Assembly (NCBI GenBank): GCA_965276675.1
Contig: OZ255624.1
Coordinates: 372,001-436,000 of the forward strand
From: G965276675 sp965276675
GTDB taxonomy: Bacteria > Acidobacteriota > Terriglobia > Terriglobales > Acidobacteriaceae
Direction: 5' to 3'
Length of the DNA: 64,000 bases
The notes under the pieces are model-generated. The model did not search any database and had not been told where the DNA came from. It saw nothing but the letters and a program-made list of their open reading frames with translations. Every line of letters begins with the position of its first letter. The stretch's first letter is position 1. The translations under genes and the position numbers were made by a program. Below are positions 26,710 to 35,260 of the stretch, piece after piece.

Positions 26710-27096
26710 TTATTCCACCGGCGGTAGCGCGTGCAGAAAGCGCACCAGCTGCCAGCGCTGCACCTCCGGCAGATTCGACCAGGCTGGCATTCCATGGCTG
26801 AGCGAGCCGTTGCGCAACAGCCACTGCAATTCGCCATCGGTCGCGTTCCGCACCCGTGCCGTGTGCAGCGAGGGCCGGCGGCCAATTCCATCGGCCTTCT
26901 CCCCGTGGCAGGAGGCGCAGTGGCGCGCATACACTTGCGCTCCCGCCGCAATTGCCGGCAAATTGTCGGCCAACGGATTAGCGCGCGTGCGCTCCGCATC
27001 TGGCACCTTACCGAGCCACTCGCCCTGCCCTCCGGCCGCGAAGACCGGAAGAGCCGTGACCAGCAGCAGAGCCACACCAGCGGGCGTTCGGCGCAT
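26710..27096 (-). CDS. Monoheme cytochrome c, exported
   Basis: 128 residues: signal peptide (MRRTPAGVALLLVTALPVFAA), a single heme site CASCHGEKADGIGRRP and a distal Met ligand probably in SHGMPAWSNL, giving a class I His-Met cytochrome c of periplasmic location. The gene start overlaps the stop of the upstream beta-barrel gene (TGATG), so the two are translationally coupled. It probably shuttles electrons in the periplasm, possibly with the nearby octaheme cytochrome on the same strand. Confidence 0.87.
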   Translation of the reverse strand: MRRTPAGVALLLVTALPVFAAGGQGEWLGKVPDAERTRANPLADNLPAIAAGAQVYARHCASCHGEKADGIGRRPSLHTARVRNATDGELQWLLRNGSLSHGMPAWSNLPEVQRWQLVRFLHALPPVE

Positions 27097-27953
27097 CAGC
27101 GGCCACCCTTCCGACGAAACATCGTGCCGATCTGTCCCATCTCGTACGCCACGCCCACACGGAAGATCTGTGGCAGGCTAGAGTCGTTCAATCCAAAGCC
27201 GGTCCCAAAAGAGAAGCGAGGCCCGTTCGGCAGCTGCCAACTCGCCACCGGACCCAGGTAGTGCGACGTCAGCCGCGTCCCCGGAGTATAGCGGTCGCCC
27301 AGCCCGCCATACATCTCCGCCCCAGCCGCGAAGTTCTCCGCGCACAGCGAGCACCGGTCGGCGGATGCGCGCAACCGCAACGGCCGGCTCGCGCCCAATG
27401 CATAGCCAAACTCCCACGGCGAGTTGTTCAGGTTCTTCTCAAAGATCAGGTTCTCGGAGAAGTTCCAACCCCTGGCATCGCTCGACAGGATCAGCTTCAG
27501 CTCCGCCTCGCGCGCCTTCTCCTTGCGGGTGTCGCGCACGCTGTCGATCAGGTCGCCCTGGCCGTCGTGGCCCACCACTTCAAGCACGCTCTTGTTGGCG
27601 CCGTTTATGTTCTCGAACTCGACGTAGAGCACTGGGTTAATCCAGTGCTCGCGCCAGAGCGGACGCACGCGGTTTTCAATCCGGAATCCCGTGAAGAACG
27701 TACTCTCGCCCGCCGTGCTGGTGGCGTCCAGGTAGAGCTCACTGGTCCACCATGCCGTGGTACCGTACTCAAACTCGGTCGAGGTGCCAAAGAAGCGGTT
27801 GCCATTCTCCGGTTTACCGACGGCCGTCTTGGACTCCAGCTCAAGCGACCCCGGCTCCTCCAAGTGATGCGAGTAGGTAACGAAATACGGCATCTCCTGC
27901 CCGAAGCAGGGGACAGAGAACAGGAGGAGAGATACAGCGAGCGGTGTTTTCAT
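27096..27953 (-). CDS. Predicted outer-membrane beta-barrel protein
   Basis: 285 residues with a signal peptide (MKTPLAVSLLLFSVPCFGQ). The mature protein alternates amphipathic strands (SLELESKTAVG, FFGTSTEFEYGTTAWWTSELYLDA, STFFTGFRIENRVRPL, INPVLYVEFENI, WNFSENLIFEKNL, FSFGTGFGLND, FRVGVAYEMG), the look of a 12- to 14-strand barrel, with one Cys pair (CSLC). Translationally coupled to the cytochrome c gene. A barrel with a cytochrome recalls outer-membrane electron conduits, but the barrel may simply be a metabolite porin. I start at the Met of the signal peptide; an upstream extension is open but unlikely. Confidence 0.65.
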   Translation of the reverse strand: MKTPLAVSLLLFSVPCFGQEMPYFVTYSHHLEEPGSLELESKTAVGKPENGNRFFGTSTEFEYGTTAWWTSELYLDATSTAGESTFFTGFRIENRVRPLWREHWINPVLYVEFENINGANKSVLEVVGHDGQGDLIDSVRDTRKEKAREAELKLILSSDARGWNFSENLIFEKNLNNSPWEFGYALGASRPLRLRASADRCSLCAENFAAGAEMYGGLGDRYTPGTRLTSHYLGPVASWQLPNGPRFSFGTGFGLNDSSLPQIFRVGVAYEMGQIGTMFRRKGGR

Positions 27954-28187
27954 GAACGCAGCAAATCCGATCGAAAAGGTTGCGCTCTCGGTCAAGAGCC
28001 AAATGCAGACTAGTTCAGTCCGAGTTCCAGAACGAACAGAGCGCAGCGAGTATTCAGGATCTTGCAGTGAGTGGCTGAATCTCGGACTTAATGGTCCGAC
28101 CGTCATCGAGCGACCTGAGCGAGCGTAGCGAGTCGAAACGGAGTCGAAGGACCCGCATTTCCAGACCACGCAAATACACGCGGGTTA

Positions 28188-28209
28188 GTCATGCGCCAGA
28201 GGCGCATCC
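28188..28209. repeat. GTCATGCGCC-type hairpin repeat, copy 2
   Basis: Differs by one base from copy 1 at 26647-26668 and keeps the same palindrome. It follows a GAGCG/GTCGAAGG repeat. Confidence 0.5.
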
Positions 28210-28393
28210 GTTCTCCGGCTTCGTCACCAAGGCAAGCGAAGCTTTTCTTAAGAGCAGCCTCTGGCAAGTGACCAAAGTGCGTGACGATTCAGCCAGGGTT
28301 ACCGAGTATCCATCTGAAATTGATAACCTTGGAGTAGGCGAAAGAAGAGCATCCGCTCTGCAGTTAAATAGTCTCCAATTAAATCCTTTGTTT

Positions 28394-28474
28394 AGAGGAC
28401 TTTGGCCGTAACTTTAATGAATAGAGGACTTTACCGGATGTCCCCTCCGTTAAGTCTAATTAGCAGAGGACTTT
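28394..28474. repeat. Triple AGAGGACTTT direct repeat
   Basis: Identical decamers begin at 28394, 28423 and 28465, that is 29 and 42 bases apart. They lie downstream of the amidase gene stop. They may bind a protein or belong to a dispersed element; the sequence alone does not decide. Confidence 0.5.
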
Positions 28475-28541
28475 AGCTGAAAAGTCAGGGGGTGGGGAAT
28501 GGGGTTGCAGTACGCCACAATACCCGAAATTCTAATGACCG

Positions 28542-31112
28542 TCACTGACCCGCGCTACCGCCACCGCTCTGCGCCAGCCGCAGCCCGCTCAGGCCGCTGA
28601 TGTACTTCGTGATCCCGCGGTAGAGCGACTCGGCGATCCGCTCCCGGTACGCCGGGTCCCGCAGCTGCGACGCATCGCTCGGGTTGGTCAGAAACGAGAT
28701 CTCGGCCAGGATCGAGGGCATGTTGGCGCCGATCAGCACGACGAACGGCGCCTTCTTCACGCCGCGGTCTTTCAGCCCCGGATTGCCTGCCTCGAGCCCG
28801 GTGTAGAGTGAGTTTTCGACGTCGGCCGCGAACTCCCGCGACTCGTCGATTTTGTCCTTAAGCGTGATCTTCTTCACCAACCCGGAGAGCTCGTGGATTG
28901 ACTCATCGGAGACCGCGTTCTCACGCGCCGCAACTTCCAGCGCATCCGGTGAGGTGGTGAAGTTCAGGTAGTACGTCTCCACGCCGCGCGCCGTCGGATC
29001 GGAGCTGGAGTTAGCGTGCACGGAGATGAACAGGTCCGCCTGCGCCTTGTTGGCGAGCGCTGTCCGCGTCTCGAGCGGAATAAAGGTGTCGTCGTCGCGC
29101 GTGTAGATCACGTCCGCGCCCAGCCTCTGCTTCAGCAGCTTGCCCAGCCGCAATGCCACATCCAGCACCACCTCTTTCTCCTGGATGCCGCCTGGCCCCA
29201 GCGTCCCTGAGTCGTGACCCCCATGCCCAGCATCGACCACAATCCGCCCGATCTTCAGCCCCAGCGCCCGCACCAGGGAGCGCTCCCCAACCGCGGTCGG
29301 CATCGCCTCATGCGACCCTCCGGCGGCCCCCTGTTCCATCTCCGGCGCTCCATGGCCGGTCTTGTTTTTACGCCGCTCCTGCCGCGAACTGCTGCTGCCG
29401 TCCGCAATCTCTGGCGCGGGCATGACCGCAGGCTTTACCGTCTCGCCATCGTTGGTCGCGACGGATGCGGTCGTCGCGCCGGGAGCGAGTGCCAGTGTGC
29501 CGGGCTGCTCCGTAGCGCGCGTGGTGCCCGCGACCGAAGCCGCGATCGGCTCCGTCGTCGGCCGGCGCGTGGCCTTTACCCGGTCTGGCTGCTGCCCCAG
29601 CGACGCGATGTCCCGCAACGATCGCTTGGCAGTTGTCGACTTCGCCGAACTCGTGGTCACCACCGCTGCTTTGCCTGCGCGCTCGGATGTGGGCTCTGGG
29701 CCACGTGGAGCAGGGTCCAGCCCAGGGCCAGTGTTCCAGGGCTGGTCGACTGCCGCTGGTGGTCTGACGCTCGTCGTTTCCATCGGCTTCGTCTGTTCTG
29801 CTGTCGTTGCGACTGTCTCCACCGGTTGTGACTTCGTTCCTGGTTTCACGCCGTGGATGTCCCCCACGCCGTGAATATCTATGATCAGCCGCCACGGATT
29901 GGGCAGGAAGAAGGCCGAGTACTCGCTCACCTGGCTCACGTCGAGCACGATACGCGTCACGTCGTTGGAAAACTGGGCGACACGGATCCGCTTCAGGAAG
30001 CCATCATCGGTCACGTCGACAGACTTGCCGATCAGCTCCGGCGCGACCTTGGCGCCGTGGAGATCGAAGTAGATCCGGTCCGGATTTGGGACGCGCGCCG
30101 CCTCATACTGCACCTGGTCCTGCACATCGATAGCCACCCGCGTGTACACCGGCGTCGACCAGTGCCGCACCCCTGTTACCAGCGGCAGCCGTCCGTTGCG
30201 GGGAGGCGGCACAGCATTGAGCCTGGCCTCGCTCAGGTGCGCCTCTGGCTTGGGCTCGGGCGCTGTCTGAGCAGGAGTTGGTGCTGCCGACTCCGCTGTT
30301 GGCTGACCGCTGCTCGCAGCCTGCGCCTGGAGCCGCGTCAACTCATTGGTGTGTTCATTCGTAGGAGCAGCCCTGGCCGGCTCTGCCGAGGGAGCAATCT
30401 CGTGCGAAGCCCGGGCCGCATCGAGCACCGTACTATGTCTCCTGCTCTTGGCACCGTAAGCGCGGGAAAAGGCGCCATACACGGGGGTTCCCTCAGCCGC
30501 TCCGTCCGGGGATGCGCTGGCCGTGGTCTCCGGGTAAGTCGAAGAGAGGTGGCCATGCTTCGCCGCACTCTCCTCGCGACGGATCGCCTTCAACTCCGCC
30601 CGAGCATGGTCCGCCAGCGGACTCCCGGGGTAGGTCTTTACAAAATCGGCATAGATCGCCTTCGCAGCGGAGCGGTCGTGGAGATCCTGGCGGTAGATTT
30701 CGCCTTCGTCGAGCAGTGCGCTGATTCGCAGGCGGCTGCCCGGGTATTCGTGCCGCAGAAACTCGTACTGACCGACCGAGTCGCGGAGCGCCTTCTCATC
30801 TTGGAAGACACGCCCCTCCTCAGCGAGCAGGCCCGCCACTGCCGCTACTGCATCGGTGGCCTTCGTGTTGGCTGGATTGTCGTGATAGATCGCGCGATAG
30901 GCCGCCAGCACACGGTCATAGTCGCGTCGCGTGCGCTGCTGTTCAGGGCGACCCTCGAGCGCCTCTTGCATCCGCTCCGCCCGGTCGAATGGGCTAATGG
31001 CCGCGCGCGCAAAGGCTCGCGGAGGCTCGATGCTTGCTCCAAGGGCGAGCAGGGCAGTTGCCGCGAGCAGAAGGCGCCGTCGTGCCGTAACGGGAGAGAG
31101 CGAAGCCGGCAT
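28542..31112 (-). CDS. N-acetylmuramoyl-L-alanine amidase with AMIN domain
   Basis: 856 residues, exported. Order: signal peptide (to about residue 35), a helical TPR-like region (about 45-185), a low-complexity linker, an AMIN domain (about 310-420; TPVYTRVAIDVQDQVQYEA, RIVLDVSQVSEYSAFFLPNP) that targets peptidoglycan or septum, a long disordered Thr/Pro/Ala linker, and a C-terminal Amidase_3 domain (about 620-845). Zinc ligands are visible: His in VVDAGHGGHD, Glu in GIQEKEVVLD, His in FISVHANSS; the catalytic Glu is in SILAEISFL. It cleaves the amide bond between MurNAc and L-Ala during cell division. The long linker and the TPR-like region make it larger than AmiC (about 420). Confidence 0.88.
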   Translation of the reverse strand: MPASLSPVTARRRLLLAATALLALGASIEPPRAFARAAISPFDRAERMQEALEGRPEQQRTRRDYDRVLAAYRAIYHDNPANTKATDAVAAVAGLLAEEGRVFQDEKALRDSVGQYEFLRHEYPGSRLRISALLDEGEIYRQDLHDRSAAKAIYADFVKTYPGSPLADHARAELKAIRREESAAKHGHLSSTYPETTASASPDGAAEGTPVYGAFSRAYGAKSRRHSTVLDAARASHEIAPSAEPARAAPTNEHTNELTRLQAQAASSGQPTAESAAPTPAQTAPEPKPEAHLSEARLNAVPPPRNGRLPLVTGVRHWSTPVYTRVAIDVQDQVQYEAARVPNPDRIYFDLHGAKVAPELIGKSVDVTDDGFLKRIRVAQFSNDVTRIVLDVSQVSEYSAFFLPNPWRLIIDIHGVGDIHGVKPGTKSQPVETVATTAEQTKPMETTSVRPPAAVDQPWNTGPGLDPAPRGPEPTSERAGKAAVVTTSSAKSTTAKRSLRDIASLGQQPDRVKATRRPTTEPIAASVAGTTRATEQPGTLALAPGATTASVATNDGETVKPAVMPAPEIADGSSSSRQERRKNKTGHGAPEMEQGAAGGSHEAMPTAVGERSLVRALGLKIGRIVVDAGHGGHDSGTLGPGGIQEKEVVLDVALRLGKLLKQRLGADVIYTRDDDTFIPLETRTALANKAQADLFISVHANSSSDPTARGVETYYLNFTTSPDALEVAARENAVSDESIHELSGLVKKITLKDKIDESREFAADVENSLYTGLEAGNPGLKDRGVKKAPFVVLIGANMPSILAEISFLTNPSDASQLRDPAYRERIAESLYRGITKYISGLSGLRLAQSGGGSAGQ

Positions 31113-31247
31113 AGAGAGCTGAGCAGGTGTGTCGTCCAGAGCTAGCTTGATTATAGGTGTCCGGGGTACGCCACCTTCCCCAGAAATACAGAGACACCAA
31201 GTTAGACACGGGCAGCTCTTCGCGGTTGCTGTGGTCCAGCCTTTCGG

Positions 31248-34200
31248 TTACTGAAGCATTGCCGCCACGATCTCCGGCGCGCTCGCGAGTGCTGCGTCGA
31301 GCTGCGAAGGGTCTTTGCCGCCGGCCTCAGCCAGGTCGGGGCGGCCGCCGCCGGAGCCGCCAACCTTTGCTGCTAACTGGGCGACGATCTTGCCCGCCTG
31401 CACACGGCCGGTCAGGTCTTTGGTGACGCCAACAATCAGCGCGACTTTGCCGTCGTCGGTAGCCGCACCCAGCACCACCACGCCCGAGCCGAGCTTCTGG
31501 CGCAGGTTGTCCACCAGCGTGCGCATCTGTCCGCGGTCCAGCGACTCCACGCGCTGCGCCAGCACCTTGATGCCTTGCACCTCGACCGCTTGCGAAGCGG
31601 ATGAGGAGACGGATGAGGCCGCGGACTTCATGCGCATAGTGTCCAGCTCACGGTGCAGACGCTTGATCTCGTCATCCTGCGTCTCCAACCGTTGGCGCAG
31701 GGCGTCGGCGGGCGAGATCTCTGAAGCCGCTGCTCCCGCCACCTGTCCGGCGAGTTGCGCTACGGCGAAGTCGCGCCGGAACTCCACGAGCGAGCCCAGG
31801 CCGGAGATCGCCTCCACGCGCCGCACGCCGGAGGAGACGCTGTTCTCGCCGACCAGCTTGAGCAAGCCGATCTCGCCTGTGGCGCTGGTGTGCGTGCCTC
31901 CACAGAGCTCGGTCGAGAAGTCGCCGATCTTGACCACGCGCACCTTCTCGCCGTACTTCTCGCCGAAGAGCGCCATCGCGTGGTACTCGTTCACGGCGAC
32001 ATCGATCGGCACATCTTCGAGCGTAATGACGGGCGTGTTGGCGAGGATCTGCTGGTTGACGATCTCTTCCACGCTTTGCAGCTCCTCGCCGGCGACTCCG
32101 CTGAAATGAGAGAAGTCAAAACGTAACCGTGACGGAGACACAAGCGATCCGGCCTGCTTGACGTGGGTGCCCAGCACCTCGCGCAGCGCGGCATGGAGCA
32201 GATGCGTGCCGGTGTGGTTGCGGCGCGTGGCGTTGCGGAAGGTTGGATCCACGACTGTGTCCACCTTCATGCCCAGCGCGATTGGCTGGCGCAGCGTGAC
32301 CTTGTGTGCGCGCACACCCTGCACCGGCTGCACGCAGCCGCGCACCTCGGCGACAACCGTGTTGTGATCATCAGAGCGGAGCCAGCCCTGGTCGCCGACC
32401 TGACCGCCGGAGTCAGCATAGAAGGAGGTATGGTCGAGCACGACCTCGACCTCGTCGCCCGCGGGCGCCTCCGGTACGCCAGCCCCGTCCTTAATGATCG
32501 CCAGAACTTCGCAGCCGGTGGAGGTAAGCTGGCCGTAGCCTTCGAAGAGGGTCTTGGGGAGATCGCGAAAGGCGGGTGAAGCCGTGGCTTTTGAGCCGCC
32601 CTTCCAGGAGGCGCGCGCGCGTGCTTGTTCTTCTTGGCGCGCGCGCTCGAAGCCGGTCAAGTCGAATTCGATGCCTTGATCGCGTGCCGCATCGACCATG
32701 AAGTCAAGCGGGAGACCGTAGGTTTCATAGAGGTGGAAGGCTGTTTTGCCGGAAAGTGAGACTCTTTTTGCTTGCTGGTAAGCCTTCTGTATCGCGCTTT
32801 GGTATGGCTGCAGAGCCTCCTGTGCTTTTTGCATTTCTTGCATTGCATTTTGGTATGGCTGCAGAGCCGTCAGTGCCCTTTGCATTTCTTGTATTGCATT
32901 TTGGTATGGCTGCAGAACCTCCTGTGCTTTTTGCATTTCTTGCATTGCATTTTGGTATGGCTGCAGAGCCTCCTGTGCTTTTTGTATCGCATCTTGGTAT
33001 GGCTGAAGCGTAGTTTTCGTTTCCCAAGCTCGTTGCAAGGAGTCTTGGAGGGGCTGCAACGCCGTTCCAATTTCTTCAGCAGCGCTTTTCACCTCGCCGG
33101 CAGCGCTATCCAATTGCACCGAACCAGCGCTCATTACCCGCGCAAACTGATGCTCTTCGGCGAGCACTACCTTAGCCACACGATCCGCATTCTCGCGCAG
33201 TTCCGGATACGCGCGCTCCATTTCGTCACGCACGGCGTAGACCATCTCGTGCATGAAGGGCTTTTCTTGTCCGAGCAACCGACCGTGCCAGATACCGCGC
33301 CGCAGGATTTTGCGCAGCACGTAGCCTCGACCCTCGTTCGCGGGCAGCACTCCATCGCTGATCAGAAACGTTGCAGCGCGTGCATGGTCCGCGATGATGC
33401 GCAAGGATGCATCCGTCGTTGCCGTGCCATCGTGGTAGTTCGTGTCCGTCAGCTGCGAGGCACGCGCGATGAGTGGCGTGAACAGGTCGGTCTCGTAGTT
33501 CGAGATCTTGCCCTGGATCACCGCGGCCATACGTTCCAGGCCCGCGCCGGTGTCGATGGAGGGCTTGGGCAACAGGTTCAGTTCGCCCTGTGCGGAACGA
33601 TCGAATTGCATGAAAACCAGATTCCAGATCTCGACATAACGCGCGTCGTCTTCGCCGAAGGGCTTGTCTAGTTTCTGGCCATCCGGCCCGATCTCCTCCG
33701 AGGCCGCGATGCCCATGTCGTAAAAGATCTCAGAGCACGGACCGCACGGTCCGGTGTCGCCCATCTGCCAGAAGTTGTCCTTCATGCCCATGCGATGAAT
33801 GCGTTCCGCGGGAACGCCTTGCTCCAGCCAGTAGTCGTAGGCCTCCTGGTCGAAGGGCACACCGTTTTCGCCCGCAAAGACGGTCACGTAGAGCTTGTCC
33901 TCCGGAATCCCAAACCACTCCGGCGAGGTCACCAGCTCCCACGCGTACGCAATAGCCTCGCGCTTGAAGTAGTCGCCAAACGAGAAGTTGCCGAGCATCT
34001 CAAAGAAGGTGTGGTGGCGGCGCGTGAAGCCGACGTTTTCCAGGTCGTTGTGCTTGCCACCAGCGCGTACGCATTTCTGCGAACTGGTCGCGCGCGTGTA
34101 GTCCCGCTGCTCCAGGCCGAGGAAGACGTCTTTGAACTGGTTCATGCCTGCGTTGGTAAAGAGCAGCGTCGGATCATTTGCCGGAACGAGCGACGAAGAG

Positions 34201-34277
34201 TGCACACGGCGGTGCCCTTTCCCTTCAAAAAACCTCAAAAACATCTCACGAATTTCAGCGCCGGAACGGGATTGCAT
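31248..34277 (-). CDS. alaS: Alanine--tRNA ligase with tandem-repeat insertion
   Basis: Cytosolic class II synthetase charging tRNA-Ala and editing Ser/Gly mischarges. Catalytic motifs are normal (TNAGMNQFKDVFLG, GDTGPCGPCSEIFYDMG); the editing domain has NHTGTHLLHAAL and LCGGTHTSATGEIG; a DHHA1-like C-terminal domain ends the protein. At 1009 residues from the chosen Met (MQSRSGAEIREMF) it is about 130 longer than usual. The excess lies at residues about 395-500, between AEEHQFARVMSAGS and LSGKTAFHLYETYG, and consists of 17-residue coiled-coil-like repeats (LQPYQNAMQEMQKAQEA). The reading frame is open and unbroken. Confidence 0.93.
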   Translation of the reverse strand: MQSRSGAEIREMFLRFFEGKGHRRVHSSSLVPANDPTLLFTNAGMNQFKDVFLGLEQRDYTRATSSQKCVRAGGKHNDLENVGFTRRHHTFFEMLGNFSFGDYFKREAIAYAWELVTSPEWFGIPEDKLYVTVFAGENGVPFDQEAYDYWLEQGVPAERIHRMGMKDNFWQMGDTGPCGPCSEIFYDMGIAASEEIGPDGQKLDKPFGEDDARYVEIWNLVFMQFDRSAQGELNLLPKPSIDTGAGLERMAAVIQGKISNYETDLFTPLIARASQLTDTNYHDGTATTDASLRIIADHARAATFLISDGVLPANEGRGYVLRKILRRGIWHGRLLGQEKPFMHEMVYAVRDEMERAYPELRENADRVAKVVLAEEHQFARVMSAGSVQLDSAAGEVKSAAEEIGTALQPLQDSLQRAWETKTTLQPYQDAIQKAQEALQPYQNAMQEMQKAQEVLQPYQNAIQEMQRALTALQPYQNAMQEMQKAQEALQPYQSAIQKAYQQAKRVSLSGKTAFHLYETYGLPLDFMVDAARDQGIEFDLTGFERARQEEQARARASWKGGSKATASPAFRDLPKTLFEGYGQLTSTGCEVLAIIKDGAGVPEAPAGDEVEVVLDHTSFYADSGGQVGDQGWLRSDDHNTVVAEVRGCVQPVQGVRAHKVTLRQPIALGMKVDTVVDPTFRNATRRNHTGTHLLHAALREVLGTHVKQAGSLVSPSRLRFDFSHFSGVAGEELQSVEEIVNQQILANTPVITLEDVPIDVAVNEYHAMALFGEKYGEKVRVVKIGDFSTELCGGTHTSATGEIGLLKLVGENSVSSGVRRVEAISGLGSLVEFRRDFAVAQLAGQVAGAAASEISPADALRQRLETQDDEIKRLHRELDTMRMKSAASSVSSSASQAVEVQGIKVLAQRVESLDRGQMRTLVDNLRQKLGSGVVVLGAATDDGKVALIVGVTKDLTGRVQAGKIVAQLAAKVGGSGGGRPDLAEAGGKDPSQLDAALASAPEIVAAMLQ
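32799..33095 (-). repeat. 51-bp tandem repeats inside alaS
   Basis: Six units in the same orientation begin (plus-strand reading, TTGGTATGG phase) at 32799, 32850, 32901, 32952, 32994 and 33045: spacings 51, 51, 51, 42 and 51 bases, all multiples of three. The middle units are nearly identical; the outer ones have diverged. They encode 17-residue helical units LQPYQNAxQEMQxAxxx. The steps preserve the alaS frame, so this is a coding minisatellite. Confidence 0.9.
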
Positions 34278-34390
34278 ACGCTCGAGTTTAGCAGCGGGAC
34301 TGACCGTCCAGGCAGATGCGCGCGCGCGCTGGAGTGCTGTGCTGGCGAGCTTTGCTCGCCCGAACTCACTTAAGGTTAAGCGTTGCTCGC

Positions 34391-35257
34391 TTAGGCGGGC
34401 TGCCAGATCGCACCTTCCAGCTTTGCCTCGCCCTCCCGCGCCTGCTGCAGCTGCGCAAACTGCTCTGCATGGGCCGCCATGCCCAACGCGGAGCACAGAG
34501 CATCGAAGGCATCCGGCGACGTGCGCGCCTTTGCCAAGACATCCTCCGCCAGCTTCGCAAACTCGCGCCGCTGCAGATGCTCCGATCTCGCTTCGGCATT
34601 GCTCACGCGTGTCTTGCCGGTGAAGACGCGAGGATAGATCTCCACCACCAGCGGCAACCGAGGCTCATCGAATGGCCAGATGGAGAAACCAGCTTGCTTC
34701 AGCTTCAGCAACCACGGCATGCCGCGGAGGGAGCCGGTTCCGACCGCACCTGCCCCGCCGATCTGAAAGGTCGAGGTTGGCAACCGCCCGATACGTTCGC
34801 CTACCTCTCGCTCTGTTGCTCGATAACCGAGAAACTTCGGCCCACGATGATCCTGCGGGCACTGTTGCGCGGGACGGCCCCAGAAAGGTGGGCGGCAATC
34901 GCGCAACCAGCTCTCGCCCTGCGCGGCAACCACGGCCCACAGCTCCTCCGCAGTCGACGCGTTCTGCTGGCGAACGAACCAGGCTGTGAAGCTAAACGAG
35001 AAGTCAAAGCCGACCACCAGCTCTGGCGTCTTCTCCGCCTGGGCGATGACCCACGCAACTGTCTCTCCCCGCGTGCGGCCAGCGCTCAGCGAGACCGTAC
35101 CCCCCGAACGATCTGCGATCCAATCCGCAACCCAGATGCGCCTTCGCTGTCCAGCCTGCGTCGCATCACCAGACCAGTCAATCGCGATCGCTCGTTTTGG
35201 CGTCTCAGTAGGCGTCGGTAAGTGCGGCACATTTCTCACGAGAGTTCGTTCCTTCAC
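34391..35257 (-). CDS. DUF429 family protein
   Basis: 288 residues. The first strand AIAIDWSGD, the second region VVGFDFSFSFTAWF and the C-terminal TSPDAFDALCSALGMAAHAE fit the DUF429 family, which has an RNase H-like fold with acidic residues in the right places. Enzymatic role unknown; a nuclease activity is only inferred from the fold. Starts with GTG; another GTG at 35239 has a better ribosome site (AAGGA). It lies 113 bases upstream of alaS on the same strand and may be co-transcribed with it. Nearly back-to-back with the divergent porin pseudogene. Confidence 0.7.
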   Translation of the reverse strand: MKERTLVRNVPHLPTPTETPKRAIAIDWSGDATQAGQRRRIWVADWIADRSGGTVSLSAGRTRGETVAWVIAQAEKTPELVVGFDFSFSFTAWFVRQQNASTAEELWAVVAAQGESWLRDCRPPFWGRPAQQCPQDHRGPKFLGYRATEREVGERIGRLPTSTFQIGGAGAVGTGSLRGMPWLLKLKQAGFSIWPFDEPRLPLVVEIYPRVFTGKTRVSNAEARSEHLQRREFAKLAEDVLAKARTSPDAFDALCSALGMAAHAEQFAQLQQAREGEAKLEGAIWQPA

Positions 35258-35260
35258 TTC

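Larger units (their letters stand above)
27954..28541. other. Long intergenic region with dispersed and short direct repeats
   Basis: About 590 bases without a gene. It contains a GAGCG/GTCGAAGG-type repeat (about 28106-28160), a second copy of the GTCATGCGCC hairpin repeat (28188-28209), and three copies of AGAGGACTTT at 28394, 28423 and 28465. The triplet lies in an AT-rich stretch unlike its surroundings. Confidence 0.6.

Noticed and set aside
29853..31145. A 430-residue open frame on the plus strand opposite the amidase gene
   Set aside because: High-GC shadow of the TPR-like and linker region of the amidase; no motif or ribosome site.
32799..33095. Regularly spaced repeats that could suggest a CRISPR array
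   Set aside because: Units are contiguous without unique spacers, multiples of three in length and in frame with alaS.
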